NCBI RefSeq assembly: GCF_003672135.1
Contig: NC_039510.1
Coordinates: forward strand, 4,464,001-4,528,000
Length of the DNA stretch: 64,000 bases
Reading direction: 5' to 3'
Source of the DNA: Ooceraea biroi
Lineage: Eukaryota; Arthropoda; Insecta; Hymenoptera; Formicidae
Made by a program: the position numbers and the translations under genes. Below are positions 1 through 13,502 of this stretch, piece by piece. Under the pieces are notes generated by a model. That model was given only the letters and a program-made list of their open reading frames with translations, did no database searches and was not told where the DNA came from. Each line of letters starts with the position of its first letter. Within the stretch, counting starts at the first letter, position 1.

Positions 1-256
1 TCCATAAGAATTCTATAACCGTCAGCCGCAGTTTTCTTTTGATTAAAAAACAAAAGCAACGCATGTCGAAAATGCTCTTTCGGATTTTTACGATGATATA
101 AACACGACTGTTATTGCATCTATTGCTATAATGCTACTAAATGTCATGGATAATGTCAACACTGTAAGAAACAACAGTTATCGGAAACAGCTATTGAAAC
201 AAACTGACGCTACAGCCATCTGTTGCAAAACCCTCAAAACTAAATCACACTCCTAA
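1..256 (-). mobile_element. mariner element, truncated by the window edge (same family as 41791-43055)
   Basis: This stretch matches 42783-43055 almost base for base, so it is the transposase-start end of a second copy of the same mariner. It ends at 256 with the terminal repeat CACACTCCTAA, followed by TA at 257-258, the expected mariner target duplication. The transposase is coded on the minus strand, and only the N-terminal helix-turn-helix region lies inside the window. Compared with the other copy there are two small deletions: about 7 bp near 96, which removes the equivalent of the start codon, and about 10 bp near 8, which shifts the frame. A few substitutions lie near 195-215. The copy is therefore dead. 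The rest lies to the left of position 1. Confidence 0.9.
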
Positions 257-1724
257 TACATTAAACATATACATTAAATTAATACTTCAGAGTAATGCGT
301 TCACCAAGATTTTAATTAAATATCTACATATTACACACGCATTTCTCGTAATCACATTTAGCCGCGTGTTTTCCATGTTTCCATTTTTAGCAAATCTAAG
401 CAATCTACACTTACGTGCCATTTACGATTCACGGATCCGCGAAAGAATGTTTGTGATTGTAGAGGAAACACGTTCATTCATTCGATCGATCGATCAGTCA
501 ATGATGCCAAGACTCGCACATTCTTCTCGCGGTATCGCTTAAAAGAGTCGTTCGTGTCCGATGTACGTCCAAGAGCGAGCACTTGCCTCCTCTGGTACTA
601 TTCAGAAGCCGGCACGTGGCTGACCGCAACAACGTCTATACCACTGCCGCTCGTGGCGGCGTCGTACATCGTCGTTGTCGTTGCGGCGGCCGAGTGGAGC
701 GGATCTCGATGTGGTCAGCCGGTCCAAGCAACCGTGGTCCTCGGTCCAGCATCCCCCAGGAGACGGAGCGGACCTCTCGGCGGGTAATTGCGTGAAGAAC
801 GTCGACTCGAGATAGCCGGCACGCGCGCGGGGTGAGACACACGACTCGACGAGGAAACGCATTATCGGTGATGTCCATCTCGGTGGTGGTCGGGGAGATT
901 GTCGTGAGCGCGAAGAGGAACGTTTTCAGGGGCGACATGCTATTCTCCTCGCGAATAGACGAGCGGATTTGAGGCTGCGTGCGACGCGCGGATAACGTCT
1001 TGTTTCCCCGTTTTTCCCTCGCTTCTCTCGCCTGTCTCGCTTGTAGAGGGTGAGGAGGAAGGTCGCGCCTTTCTCCGGAAAATTGATCTACGTTCTCGGG
1101 GCGGTAAGCTGTATTCGGCGAGAGTACAATGTTCGTCGCGATCGAATCCGACCTGCGGATAGTCCCCTCGCGCGACGCCGGAACGGACGAATGGACGGCG
1201 CATCGCGCCGAGTGCAATTCGAGAAGGGAGAACGGAAAAACGAGATACGTGCCTCCCCCTGCCCACGGCGCGAACGTACATCATCCGGAAACGCTGTTTC
1301 GCGCGACGCCTGAATGCCGCGCGCGGCCGAACGCGCAGATTTTGTCGCCGGGCGTCGGGCGCTGGTCTTCTATCACCCGAAAGCACAACCTTGCGGTTAC
1401 GGTACATCCCATATAATAATGCGTTATCGTCGAGCGACGTCGCGTTCATGGCAATCCGGACCGTGCTTTTATGAAATTTAACGTCGCTTCGTTCGCTCGC
1501 GGATGAAACGGCGCCGGTTGGGATTATCGCGAGATACGTCCCGTGATATTCCTCGCGCGTAAGTCATCCGACATCTTTTATGGATAATACATATTTCGCT
1601 CGCGTCCAATAACGGCGACGACGACCCCGCAAAAATGGGCAACGCGCCGCGCGCGGGGTGGTACACTTTTCCTCATTGTAATGAAAAAATAGCGTTGTCG
1701 TGTCTTGGCGTTTTATCGAGTTTC

Positions 1725-1748
1725 CCGACCGGCCGGCCGGCCGGTCGG
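1725..1748. repeat. Perfect 24-bp GC palindrome
   Basis: The sequence is CCGACC, then three GGCC-type repeats, then GGTCGG, and it equals its own reverse complement over 24 bp. It could form a cruciform or be a dimeric protein site. It could also simply be a short (GGCC)n expansion with symmetrical flanks. No gene context supports a function. Confidence 0.9.
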
Positions 1749-4211
1749 ATTAAGCTGACGGGGAACACGGACGGGAGGGAAGATTGCGCGGGGGTGGCTG
1801 GTTGTGTGAAAGGGTGACGGGCGGAAGCGCGCGCTCAACGGCCGCACGTCCCGGCTATGGCCGCGTGGCTGTATCTGCAGTTTATTGCCGCGAGATACAG
1901 ACGCGTCCAGGTCGAATACTCGCCCAGGGTAGGGGCTTGCGAGAGAGTTACGTTTTGTGATACAGGCCACGTTCGACGGACAAAGAGCGCCGTTTTCCGG
2001 GGGACGGCAAGGCGATGTCGTAAACCCGACACAACAATCGAGCAGCGCATCTCGCTCGTGCGGACCGGGGCGCAAAAGGTGGCAACTGGCGAAGCGAACT
2101 TCATCTTCTTTCCTTCGAGATCTCGCTCGTATCCGTCCTGGAAATGGCGCTCTAGAAACGCGATGAAACGGGGTTGTCGCAGCGCGACTGATCCGACAAA
2201 AAATTCATCGGACGTGCGATCATAAAACGTTTCTCGCGCTGCTTCTTACGAGCAGATATAACTGATCTCGCGATAATCGTCGTGTGAATTTCACGGAGAT
2301 CCGCTCGGCGGATGGAATGATCGCCGAACGACTCGCGTGAGATTATCGTGCACGTTGGCATCTTGATTTTTACCGCACGTTGATCCTCCGAAGCTTTGCA
2401 CGACGCGAACGTCGAGCGACGATGACGACGATGGAGCGTTATCACGCGTTAAAATATTCTCTCGCCGCGACGAGGGAAAAAAAGACGCGGAACTCGCGGA
2501 GAAGACTCGCGGGGGTGAAGAAACCGCCACGCAGCGCGTAGGCAAATTGCGCCGCCGCTCGATAATGCCACCGGTTCGTCGTAACTCTCGTTCGCGCCTT
2601 CGGGGAATATTTTTTCGCCCACGTCGCTTTCCATGCCCACTCCGTCCAACCCCCCGCGTCGCATCGCGCCGCACCGATAACCCGGAATTTTACAGCGGGT
2701 TGCCGTAAAGCGCCGCGACTCGCAACCCCTGGAGGTGCATCAGAGCCCTGTCTGACATTTTTAAGAAATTCCACCGCCCGCCTCTTCTTCCCCCCTCAGC
2801 CTCTCCATCACCTGCTTCACCCTTATCCATCCGTCGTCCACCGTTTTTTCGCCGTCGCTCCCGGCTGACATTATGCTAACCAGTCTCTCCGACCCTCGAT
2901 ATTTCGAGTCGCTCGTCGCTCTCCCGTTGATCTACGAGCTCTATCCGCAGTTTTCCTGTCTCTCTTTCTCTTGCACCGCCACTTGTTAACGCCTGCGAGA
3001 CCAGAAGCTGCACCTCCCAGGACGAAATACCCTCGAACTGTCAAAATGTTACAAACCCGCCGGTCCCCGGAGAGCTCAGGGGAGAGCGCGGGGGTTGCCG
3101 GGACGGAAGTACGGAACGAGATTTCATCCTACCCTGCGTGAGTTATCGTCCTCGAAACCGATAGCGGCCTCTGATAACCTTTTCTTATCCGGATTACAAT
3201 CCAGCCGCGTGCCGCATGAATGGGATTTTGCATGAATCGAGTTAGGAACTCCCATCCCGGGGAAAGGATAGCGACTCGGGATAAGAGCAACTACTTTACG
3301 ACGATCGGCACAGTTAATAGATAAGTTCAAGCTGGTGGAAGCGGCTCGGCGCAAGCGAGGTTCTAATTTTAAATTCTATTCAATCTCCAATCTTACTCAT
3401 CCCCGGCGATGACGTAAAATTTCAAGTGAATTCTAATTATAATTTCCATGCATCAATCGCGCTTTATGAATAACGTTTGCAATTCAATGTCGCTTTCACG
3501 GATTTCCCAGAACCTGATATAGGTAATCTCAACGCGATTTTTTAATTTATTAATTCTTTTTCTTTCCTTTTTAATTAATGATATAATTCTTTTTCTCTCA
3601 ACGAAGGGAGAAAGTCATTGATAACGTTCTCCAGACGTCAATCTCTTTGCGGACGTGGGCCATTCGTTCACAACGGCATTAGGCAAGGGTTACTTTGTAT
3701 TATCCGTTGCTCAGACGTGTTCCTGTCACACACCTGGCATATTTCAGCATATTTCGACGACGGGAACCCGATACGCGCCGTCGGGACTGCGGAATCGGAG
3801 CGATCGTCGCCCGTCGACGTCGGTTTATCGAAAATTTATTCGTTCCCACCGACACGCGACTGCCTGCCGCTTTGAAGAGGACCGACAGCCGCCGGCGAGC
3901 GTCGTCGCGGCGCTCGCAAATGAAAGTTACTCGATATCGCGTCAATAATGGTTCGACGTGCGCGACAAATGGCGCGCCAGCGAAAAACGGCCAAGAAAGG
4001 CGCGGAGCTCGAGCAAAAGGAATACCAGACAAACGCTTTTTCCATCGGAAAAAGCGCGGAAACCGCGCTCGTAAAAATGTCATTGCGCATCCGCGTGGTC
4101 CCGCAATTTTTGGCCGCAATACGTCATACACGCTCATATTCGCATCGCAGACGAGCCGCGTGACGTGAAAAAGGCCAGCGATATACGGTCGCTCACCGTC
4201 GCGATTTTGGT

Positions 4212-4239
4212 CCCCCCTCCCCCCCTCCCCCCTCTCCCC
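4212..4239 (-). other. Potential G-quadruplex (minus) / i-motif (plus)
   Basis: Four cytosine runs of 6, 7, 6 and 4 bases are separated by T, T and TCT. The minus strand therefore carries four G-runs with loops of 1, 1 and 3 nt, well within the usual G-quadruplex pattern. It lies in a GC-rich region with no recognised exon nearby. Confidence 0.75.
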
Positions 4240-5572
4240 GACGTATTCCATGCTGAAGACATTTTTTCACATTACACCCGTTCGTTCAGCCACTCGCAAC
4301 GACGCCGATTTATATCTCCGACACCCTCCTGTGATATCAGAGATCGATTCATGGGGATCGATTAGATCCAAAGTGTCGCAACTCGCGTGTTGCTGCCTCT
4401 CCGACGCATTATGGCTGTTCCATCGGAAACGTGATAAATATGGAAAGCGGATGAATTCTGTGAGACTACCGGCGCGCCGGGCAAGCTAACGAATTTATTG
4501 CGACACGCATTTTTAACTCTTTTACCCGCCGGCGATGAGAAATGGTCACCACCGTCTGGTTTCATCCTGATGCCAAAGAATGATGTCGAATAAAAATCTG
4601 CTTTTCGCAAGGGTGGATGTGGGGTATTCTTATTTGATACGCTTGTACATATACGCTTATATGTATCGCAGAATCCATTGCTGCGATAATAAGTTACATT
4701 CCTGTTTTGACACTTTGCGCGCGACCAGGCGCGATTCGATCGGCGCGTCACGCGCAATTCGACGATTCGTCTGCGACTTGCGTCAGGACTTTGCCAGAAC
4801 GAGGAAATGCGCTGAATGCCGGCGAGAATATATGGCGCGTTTCGGAAGGATCCCGCGATCTGCCGGGGCTATACGGCCGCATGGAAGGGCAAACGGATTG
4901 TCGTAAATTCGCATTCGCGTAGACGCGCGAGCGTGCAAATATCCGCGCCGAGGAGAACTTTTGCCAACTTCCTCCGACGCTCATGCGGAACTTGCATCCC
5001 TGAGCATCGCGAGTATTTACATACTCGCTCCGAGGCTCGCCAAGCATTTCTCTCTCTCTTTCTCTTTCCCTTTTCGCTGGCTGCGAAGAGCCTTACGTTC
5101 TCTAATCTCGCGCCCTTTGCTCCGATAGCTGCGCGAACTTATAATCGAAAGGAGTTCGCGAGCGAAGCTTATCGAGTGATGCGCCAAAGCGGTGTTTCAA
5201 GCAGTTATCAAACGTTACTCGTTCGATCTCTTCTCCCCGAATCAAGAAACAGTTTCCGGTGATTGTTCACTTTTTCGTAACGACCAAGCAATTATAATAT
5301 TTAGTATTCGCGATCACGTGTTCTCCATTGATTACCAGCGCGAGATCTCCCGTTGCAAGTTCGAAGATCAGGAAACTCACAGCCCTTGGCCGATCCCGTC
5401 CAATCAAACTTTTCCCGTAACGCAAATCAAATTTCCACGGTTCCACGCACGATCGGAGACCCAGGCGATTCTTCGAGGACCTTGTGCTTCTCGTCGCCAG
5501 CCTGAATATTTATGGCCGCTCGTCGAGAGGGGCGCACTCGTTTTCGCGAGTCCGTCGACAATGGAGATCGTC

Positions 5573-5595
5573 CTGTCGTCGTCGTCGTCGTTGTC
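5573..5595. repeat. (GTC)n microsatellite
   Basis: This is a short run of GTC units with one TTG interruption, and it is not in a recognised exon. The reading frame through it is not supported as coding. Confidence 0.8.
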
Positions 5596-8194
5596 GCAGC
5601 GAGCATGCCCATTAATGCGACGATAAATCAGGGCAATGTTCGAAAATTACGCGTGTAACGCGCCGTGAAATGAACCGATCGCCCGTCAAACCGTGCCGTC
5701 GTGAGATTCGGCACAAAGGGAAATAATCGTATTTCACTCCGTGGGGTTTCCGCTCGAGCCATTCTTTTCTTCCCGCACACGCTACGCGTTTCCTTCTGTT
5801 TTCATTCCCGCTGTGAATATTCGATGTTTCGCGACGCGAGAAAAATTCCGCGCGGTTCTTGAGTGCGTGATTGCTATAGCTCTATTAGCAGTTGTTACAC
5901 TCAACAACAAGTGCGTCCGCGATTAACGTTAGACAGAAACCAGACAGCCGCGTTTCAAGGGTCAAACGCACAGCGAGGCTGCGAACGGCTTCTCATCACG
6001 TTCCGCGTAACGCACGTCAGCAGCTGCATCACTCCGTGCGCGGAATTGCACAGGTCATTCCTCGTGATGTCTCGTTAATGGACAAGAAGCATGCATGTGA
6101 GAATCTGACATTGAGGTCGTAATCTTATGTATAATATTACATTTGATCAAAAAAGGAAAAGAGACGTTGTGTCAAATGATTTTAATCGCAAAAAATTGAT
6201 TTGATATTAAAGGTAATCTCTGATTAACATTAAGAGAGATCGACAGTTTTTCGGGACGCTTTGACTGAAATAAAATCTCTTTGCATCCTACGCATGTATC
6301 CCTCTCGTATTAGGAATTTCTACAGGTGACAGCGTGACGCAAAGTAATATTTCGTACCCACTTGCGAGTGCACGCGAGTGCAAGGCTACAGAGAGACACT
6401 CTCGGCGGAACGTTCGCGAGATAAATATTATTCATGCGCGATTGCGGACGAATTTATTTCGCCACTCGCGTCCGCTCGTCTTCCCCGTGACACCGGGCGT
6501 TCCGTCAAACGTCAGGAATTCCGCCCCGCCGTATAAAGCTGCGGCGGCCGCATCCCTTCGTGGATCGCGGGTGGATGCATTCCGGGTGCCTGCGGGCGAA
6601 ATGTTTCTCCCGCAACCGTCCATGTAGAAAGGAAATTATATCGACAGCTCTTACGGGGACGGGGACTACGAGCAATGGGCGCTTTTCCTCCCTTTTCCGT
6701 TTTCCTTGATTTTTTTCCAGCGCGATCGGCACGGCGCCTTACGAGACTCGACAGCGGCGAGGCAGACGAAGGACGAAGGGCTTGGAAAAACGAGGATTCG
6801 GCCCGTTTCTTGAGCCTCAGTGTCGATCTACAGGAGTCCGTGGAACGACCAGACCGTTCTATCGCGCGAAATCCCCCCGTACCGCTAATGCAACTCGAGG
6901 CAAACAACGTTTATGTCCGATACGGGAAACTTTCCTCTCACATCTCCCTTCGATTCTTCCCTTTACCCCACGGATTTTTCAGATTCGTCTCGCGATACGC
7001 ATTATTTTGTATATCTTGCTGTACTTTCTCTATCTATCCCGTATTTCTCATTTATATTTTCGATTATTGTTCTCGTCATTGTTACTTTTCTCTTCGTATC
7101 GCTTTCACGAAACAGTTTGTCATGTCGAGGTCATATGCACTGCAATACAAGCTATTGTCCGTAACAGCTGATTCGTTATGCACGAACAAACGGCGGCAGC
7201 GATTCAATCAGAGTTCGCAGCATCGATCAGCTGAGACATCCGGGCTTTCTTTCGATCGCGGAGCTCTCAGAAAGCTGCTCCCTTCTTTCGCGATGATGTC
7301 CCATATGATTTACGATGCGGGAGCCGTGCACGTACATCGATGTAAGTTAAACGAACCTCTCTCGTAGGCGCGATACTTTCATGGATGCTCATAACTGTGA
7401 ATTTACTGCCATGCCGCTGCACGTACTCGGCAAAAAAAAAGAAGATCGACTCGTCGAGTATCCTATGCGAGGAAGTTTGCTTATCCACAGACGAGGTACA
7501 CCACGAGTTATCGCCGATGGCCTTTTTTTATACAAGTATAAACTCTCGTTTACGAGTGCGTACTTTCTTGCGGAAATATTCCCTCGGAATATGAGATCGG
7601 CCATACACTGCCGCCGGCTACTTGCTCGCTCACTCGCTTGGTAGCGGGATTCTGGAGTGAAAAATCCCAAGGGATCGTGTATCAAATTTAGCGTCTCGCG
7701 GCGTAACGAATAAGTAATTTCACTCGCGAGTGAACCAACCGCTTTCGCTAAAACAAGAATGCACGATCGCGCTCGTTTGATGAATATCGATGAGATAATG
7801 AAGGTGATAATATGAGAAACGCGAAGCGCGGAGTGGAGTATTTTGTGGTTTTATATTTATTTCGCGTTTACCATCACGCTCGATCGGATTGCCACGCGGA
7901 ACCAGCGCGATTTTATTGACAGACAAGCTCTCTTTATCCGTTGAAAAATGAGGAACGCGAGATTATCGATTCCGCGCCTGAAAAATGGACGAGCGAGGAG
8001 TACGAGAAGGCGGCCTAGAGGACAGCGGAGAGGACTGGTAAGGATTAAAGCAAATGCACTCTTGATTATCTCGCCGCGGTCGTGGCGCGAGACCGGGTTC
8101 GGGCTAAGAAAAATACGGAGAGAGCGAAGGTAATGCGAGAGGCCGATGAATACGCGGTCGGGATTTTTCACGGATCGATTATGGCGATTCAATT

Positions 8195-8218
8195 GGGAGA
8201 CGGGGTGGGGGGGACGGG
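8195..8218 (+). other. Potential G-quadruplex
   Basis: Guanine runs of 3, 4, 7 and 3 are separated by 4-, 1- and 2-nt loops, which satisfies the G3+N1-7 pattern on the + strand. It lies inside a GC-rich block where open frames overlap on both strands. Confidence 0.75.
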
Positions 8219-9712
8219 AGTGCGGACGGAATTTGTCGTTTCGACGTGGAGGCGAACGCGCCGGGACGCGGTTTATCCGCAGGAGGGGTACAAAGAGAGG
8301 GAGAGTCCTGGTGAGAGCGGCGACGTCCTCTCGAATGTGCTCTCCATCCATCCCGGCGGGATCCCGTCGGTGTTTTCTTTCCGTTTCCGGGCAACCAAAT
8401 GGAGAAAGGTGCGTGACGGAGTCCCGGTGGTGAGACGGGACGGGACGACGCGGGGGACCAAGGAAGGAAGGAACTACGCGACCACGACGACTGCAAACGG
8501 GAGTTTGCCGAGCCACTGCGGCACTTCGGGGTACGCCGGTGCGAAGTAAAAAGAGACTAGGACGGGCTGTTACGTAATTTATGGAGCGGTTACGCGCAGC
8601 TCGTTCCCATCCTCCGTACCCGCGGGGGGCTCGATCGCGCAATGGGTCACGATCTCAAGTGTGCGCGCACCCGGGAGAATTATTCAAACATTTGTCGCAC
8701 CGAGAGTGACGTACCGCACGACCGCAAAAGGAGAGTTTCAGAGGAGAGCGGAAGAGATAATCAGAGGGGAGGAAAGAGAAAACAGAGGAAATTATTGGCG
8801 AGGAAACGTGCGATCTTTCTCAGGAATACCTTTTCAAGAGACATTAATCGGATCCCAGTATTTATACAGAATGGAGATTTACGGATTTTTCGAAAAACTG
8901 AGAACGACTTTTCAGGTTTATACGCGTCGCACATTTTTTTCCATGATTTTGTTATGCGTATCCTAAATCCGTGCAGAAGAGAACGTCGTTTCATCTGGCG
9001 CGCACCAGATATTTAGCCGCAACGTGGAATTCTTAATGACACGGTACTCGAGTGTATTATTTCGCTGTGCTACGGATTGCCGCGAGGAAAGTCCAGCGCA
9101 AAAGCCGCGCGCACGTTTCATAAGCGGGAGCGATGTAAAATTTATAGATCGTAGAGGTAGCGTGTAAGAGGCTTAACTTTTCGGGCGATAATACTTCGCT
9201 AGTAATAGGTCGGAAGCCGGATTCGCACGCAGGCACACACACGCGACATATATAAAATGTATACATATACATATACGTAATAATGCGATTACTGATATCG
9301 GTTGCAACGGGTAGGGAGAGCCGCATTTCAACTACAATTATCCCCCGACAGTATGAAATACCGTATGAAATATCGTAGACTGCGCTGGCTGTGATAACGT
9401 CAGACCACGCCGTCACTGATAGTCGCGACGCGAATCCGTCGCGAGCGCGGAAACTTTTTCCGCGAGTATTCCGCGAGCGTAAAAGCATTAGATATTTTTC
9501 ACCGGGTGTCCATTAAGGTGTTTACAGAACGAGGAAGGTGCGCGAAGGGGCTTTGTAACTTTCCGCAGGCAGGAAAAGCGGTTAATGAGGATGCAAATTT
9601 AATCCGTCCAGAAGAAATTTCATTTGTCACCAGTCTCGACAAATAATTTGTCGTGGCTCGGTGAATCTTATATAACTTTCAACGTTATGCGCGGTTATCA
9701 AAACCTATCCGC

Positions 9713-9730
9713 TGCCTCTTGCAAGAGGCA
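9713..9730. repeat. Perfect 18-bp palindrome
   Basis: TGCCTCTTG is followed directly by its reverse complement CAAGAGGCA. Unlike the GC palindrome at 1725 it is not a simple-repeat expansion. A dimeric binding site is possible, but there is no gene nearby to support this. Confidence 0.85.
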
Positions 9731-12700
9731 ACGCGAGATATCGTCGATAAAGCTCGATCAGCACGACTATCGCCGATAACCATAATAAAAAATTTAAAAA
9801 GAATATGATATTAATTAAAGAATCGATAAGGGCGAGCTTTATGAACATTTTATTCTCTCGGAGAATTTTCCTTCGCGGAAGGTAGTTCGATGAATATTAA
9901 AATTACGACGGAACTAAAACTACCCGTAAACTGTCGTGCAACGTTTCGTACTGGCACATGCGAATAAAATGATTAAACTTTGCAGAATTTCTCACAATTT
10001 CAATGAAACATGCTTCTCCTCGTTTCGTACATTTGTATATGTGTTCTGTTCCTCGTGAACAGCAAGACCAGCATGATGATACACGCGGTTGCTCGGCGGT
10101 CTCGACGTTATCGTCTATGCTCGACCCTCGGGGGTTCATTCGCGGTTTTAGTCTTGTCGGGCGGAAAAAGCTCGATCGCGGCATGCACCGCTCTTGTGGC
10201 TTGTTTAATTAATCCGCCGCCTATAAAATTCTCCGTGGTTGGCCCCGGGTCGCGCCGCGTGCTCGTAAAATCTCGTCACTCGCGGCACCCTCGAAAGTTT
10301 TTAAATTCACGTGGCCATGGCCGATATCGGACGTGTCGCGGCGCGAGATATGCGACCTCGGTAATGGGACCGGACATTTAGAGCGTTTCGCGCCATAATT
10401 TCCTTGATTAAGCCGAGATACGTGGCGGATTGCCAAGAAGGGTGGCGTACCTCGGCGGCTTTTCCGCCCCGGCTGCCTCCCCGACGCCGGCGATGGTCGG
10501 CAAGTGTCCGCTCGCTCGTAAATAACATCGCGAATTAAGCGCGTAATTTTCGCGCGAATTACGAGCAGTCCCCCTCATCTATCTCGTCCGGGTTTATTTG
10601 CGATACTTTTACTATAAAAAAAGCGCGCCGCAAAAAAATTTACGATTTCCCGACGAAGTGCGCTGCCGGATAACGAATGTCCGACGCATCGAAATCTCTG
10701 CTGGGAAAATCGGTAATACGGCTGGAAAATTAGTCATTTCGCGAAACGCGCGCTCCGCGCGAGGCCGAGCGACAGGTAGAGAGACACGAATGACAATTGA
10801 GCGAGAAGTGACGGTGGGGATTAATGAGAGCAGAATTTTGACGGGAGTTAACTGCGTCGGAACGTAATGCACTTTTGCATCATTTTGTAGCGCGAAACGC
10901 GTGTATTTTTGCAAGTGCGCATTTCGCTCTGGAAGCGGCACGAGAGTCACGCGGTTCGATTTTAGTCCCCTTTTCTCTGCGCGCGCGTACAAATCGCGCC
11001 GTTGCGCAAGTCGTATTTCCGCGGCGTGCAGTTTAATATTCCACGTATCGGCATTTTATGCCCCGCTTTTAAGATATTAAACGTCAATGACGATGGGGGC
11101 GGATACGTGGGGATTTCGGCGATATTTCATTGGAAGTTTTGAATACATGTATGAGACCCCGTACGCATCTGTTCCTCCTGATTGATGAAATAGATTGTGC
11201 TCTTGTGACACGCACCTGCGTCTACCAACGCATCCTTTCACGTTCTGTTTTGGATTCTCCAAGGCACATATTGCGAGGTGGAAGATACATCACTTTCTCT
11301 CTCTCCAGAATGGGCGTTTCCCATCGGCTTTGCGTAATCTTACGACTGCCATCGGCTCGCAGTGAAACGCCGCATTGTATTTTTATCTTGCCCTCGTAAC
11401 AGTCGTGGAATATATCAGATTTTACGATCTCAGCGCGGACTTGCGGAAAATTAATGTTTGTTCCCATTTAGCAACACATTTATAAATTGTAAACTCTGTT
11501 TCCATCTGCCAACTCGCGAGTTCAAGTGGCTCGTTACACGATGAAGTTAAAATTCCATTAAACGTACATTGTTCATACATACTTCTACACGTTAATATTA
11601 TAGTTTCAAATGTTGAATGTTAATTTAATGAGATAATTGCATGCAAACGTATTTTTTTGTTAGCATTAGACATGTAACGCACGTGGTCAGGTAAAATATA
11701 TGTTCCTCCTTTCGCGCAAATGTACCTCTGGATACCACTTGTTTCGCAAATAATTTTAATGTAACAACACAAGCGCTTTAAGTGACGCGCGAATTATCAA
11801 ATTTCCAGTTGTTTTTCCGCGTGCGTGCGTTCGCTCTCCTCCGCGTTGAATTTGGATCATCGCGTTACTGTTGAGGAAATACAATTCGCTGGAAAGCTCC
11901 TGCGTCGCTAATGAGGCAGACTGCTTAATTACGTCTGCATTAATTACAGAAATATCTCACCGGTATCCGTCGTGTTTCATGACGCGTGCTACATCAAGTC
12001 GGAGAAAGAGTTCGCAGTAACGTTTCGGCATTATTTTCACCCGCAGTGACTCCGGCAGACGTTTGAGAGGAGCAGCAGGAACGTCCGCATAATCGCCGAT
12101 GAGACAGACGGAAGACGCATTGACGCAATTGTCCCTTTGGCGCGTGGCCAGCATCGTTACGGCGGCCATGAAGGAAAAATCGAAAAGAAATCTGCATTGT
12201 CCCGGGGCATCGATAAAACCCCGAAAGCGCGGTCCTCTTCCCCCGAAGTTCAGGGCGTAATTTGCTCGTCGAAGTTCCGCTCCATAAACTTGATACCCGC
12301 GCGCGCACCCCGCCTTCTCTTCTCCACTTGGTCTCTCAGAAAAGCTGACTGTAAATAATTAAAGCAAGCATAAAACTCGCCGGGGCTACCGTGGTGTTCC
12401 GCGAGGCTGCGCTCGCCCGAAGCGCAGAAAAAGCGCATAAAGTTCCGACGGGGTGAATGCAGGAGGAGAGCACCAACCCCCCGCGGTCTCTCGGGCAGTT
12501 CTCGCTCGTTAAAAACGGCCACGTCGGCCGGCCGTTCTCGCGGCTCACCCGCTCGCTTTTTTCTCTCTGTCGCATGCCGTTTATTGCGCGCAATAGCGTT
12601 GATAGTGCGCGAAAACAACCCTTTTGAGCGGCCCAGCAAAACATGCCGCGTGTCGACGGATGTAACGGCGGCTGCGACGAGACTGTTCGCACGCTCGCTC

Positions 12701-13502
12701 GCTCGCTCGTGCCCGCGTTACACCAGTTCAGCGTCGTTGCACCGGAACAAAAAACAGCCGAAAGCTTTCGCGCGCAATATTTCGCCGGGTGCCCTAATTG
12801 CCTTAAAGGTTTTACATGGTTTCCGGCAGCTCGTGCTGCGTTCGGCGCGCGTCGATCCCGGTTGAGACAGAATTGACGAATTTTGACTGGTTTCATAATT
12901 AACTTTGAAGCGGCGCGTTTTCACGTACCGATATGCTTCGTGGAAATTTTCTCCTAACTCTAATCTACTCAGCAATTAATTTTTCAATCGTCTGTTACGC
13001 TCCGCAGTTTTCATTGCAAGGAATTCGGATATCGGAGATTTTATTCCGCTCCGCAGGTACCCATAGCGGACTACCTTTTATTATGTAATCGCTTCGGGGG
13101 TTGATACCGCATCTGCTTTGAATTCGTTACCGGAAGAGAATTGTTACGTTGCTCTCCCGTTCCCCGCGAGAAACGCAGCTCTCCCCGGCGTAAAAGTTTT
13201 GAGAGCCGCTGCTCTAGTGAGCGTTATATGAACCTTTTTACTGTAGCCATCTATCTCAAAAACTATGGTCGTCTGTCCGGAAATTACCCTATTATTTCAC
13301 CGTGTGCTTCAAGGGACCAGCTTAGAGTGGCGTGATAAAGTCATCCACCTTTTCTCCCTTTGCCTCCCTCTTTTTCTCGACCCAAAATCTATTAAAGAAA
13401 TCGTCGACGGACACACGTCGCAATCCTCGTACAAGTCGTTTCACGGGCCGCTCGCTCGCACCTGCTCGCGCGAAAGAGCAGCGAACGACGTGATTCACTT
13501 GA

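Noticed and set aside
494..499. TCAGTC, a match to the arthropod initiator, before a GC-rich region
   Set aside because: The motif is short and frequent, and neither a TATA box nor a downstream element is positioned to support a promoter.
636..1449. Overlapping minus-strand frames of 193 and 169 codons
   Set aside because: Two different frames on the same strand and others on the plus strand are open together. The composition follows base content and there is no motif.
3695..4251. Head-on frames of 157 (plus) and 183 (minus) codons
   Set aside because: They are mirror images of the same Arg-rich, stop-poor DNA and show no domain on either strand.
7857..8642. 261-codon frame on the minus strand, the longest in the window
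   Set aside because: It is very rich in Arg, Pro and Ser, has no recognisable domain, and is overlapped by a long frame on the other strand in GC-rich DNA. A chance frame is the simpler reading.
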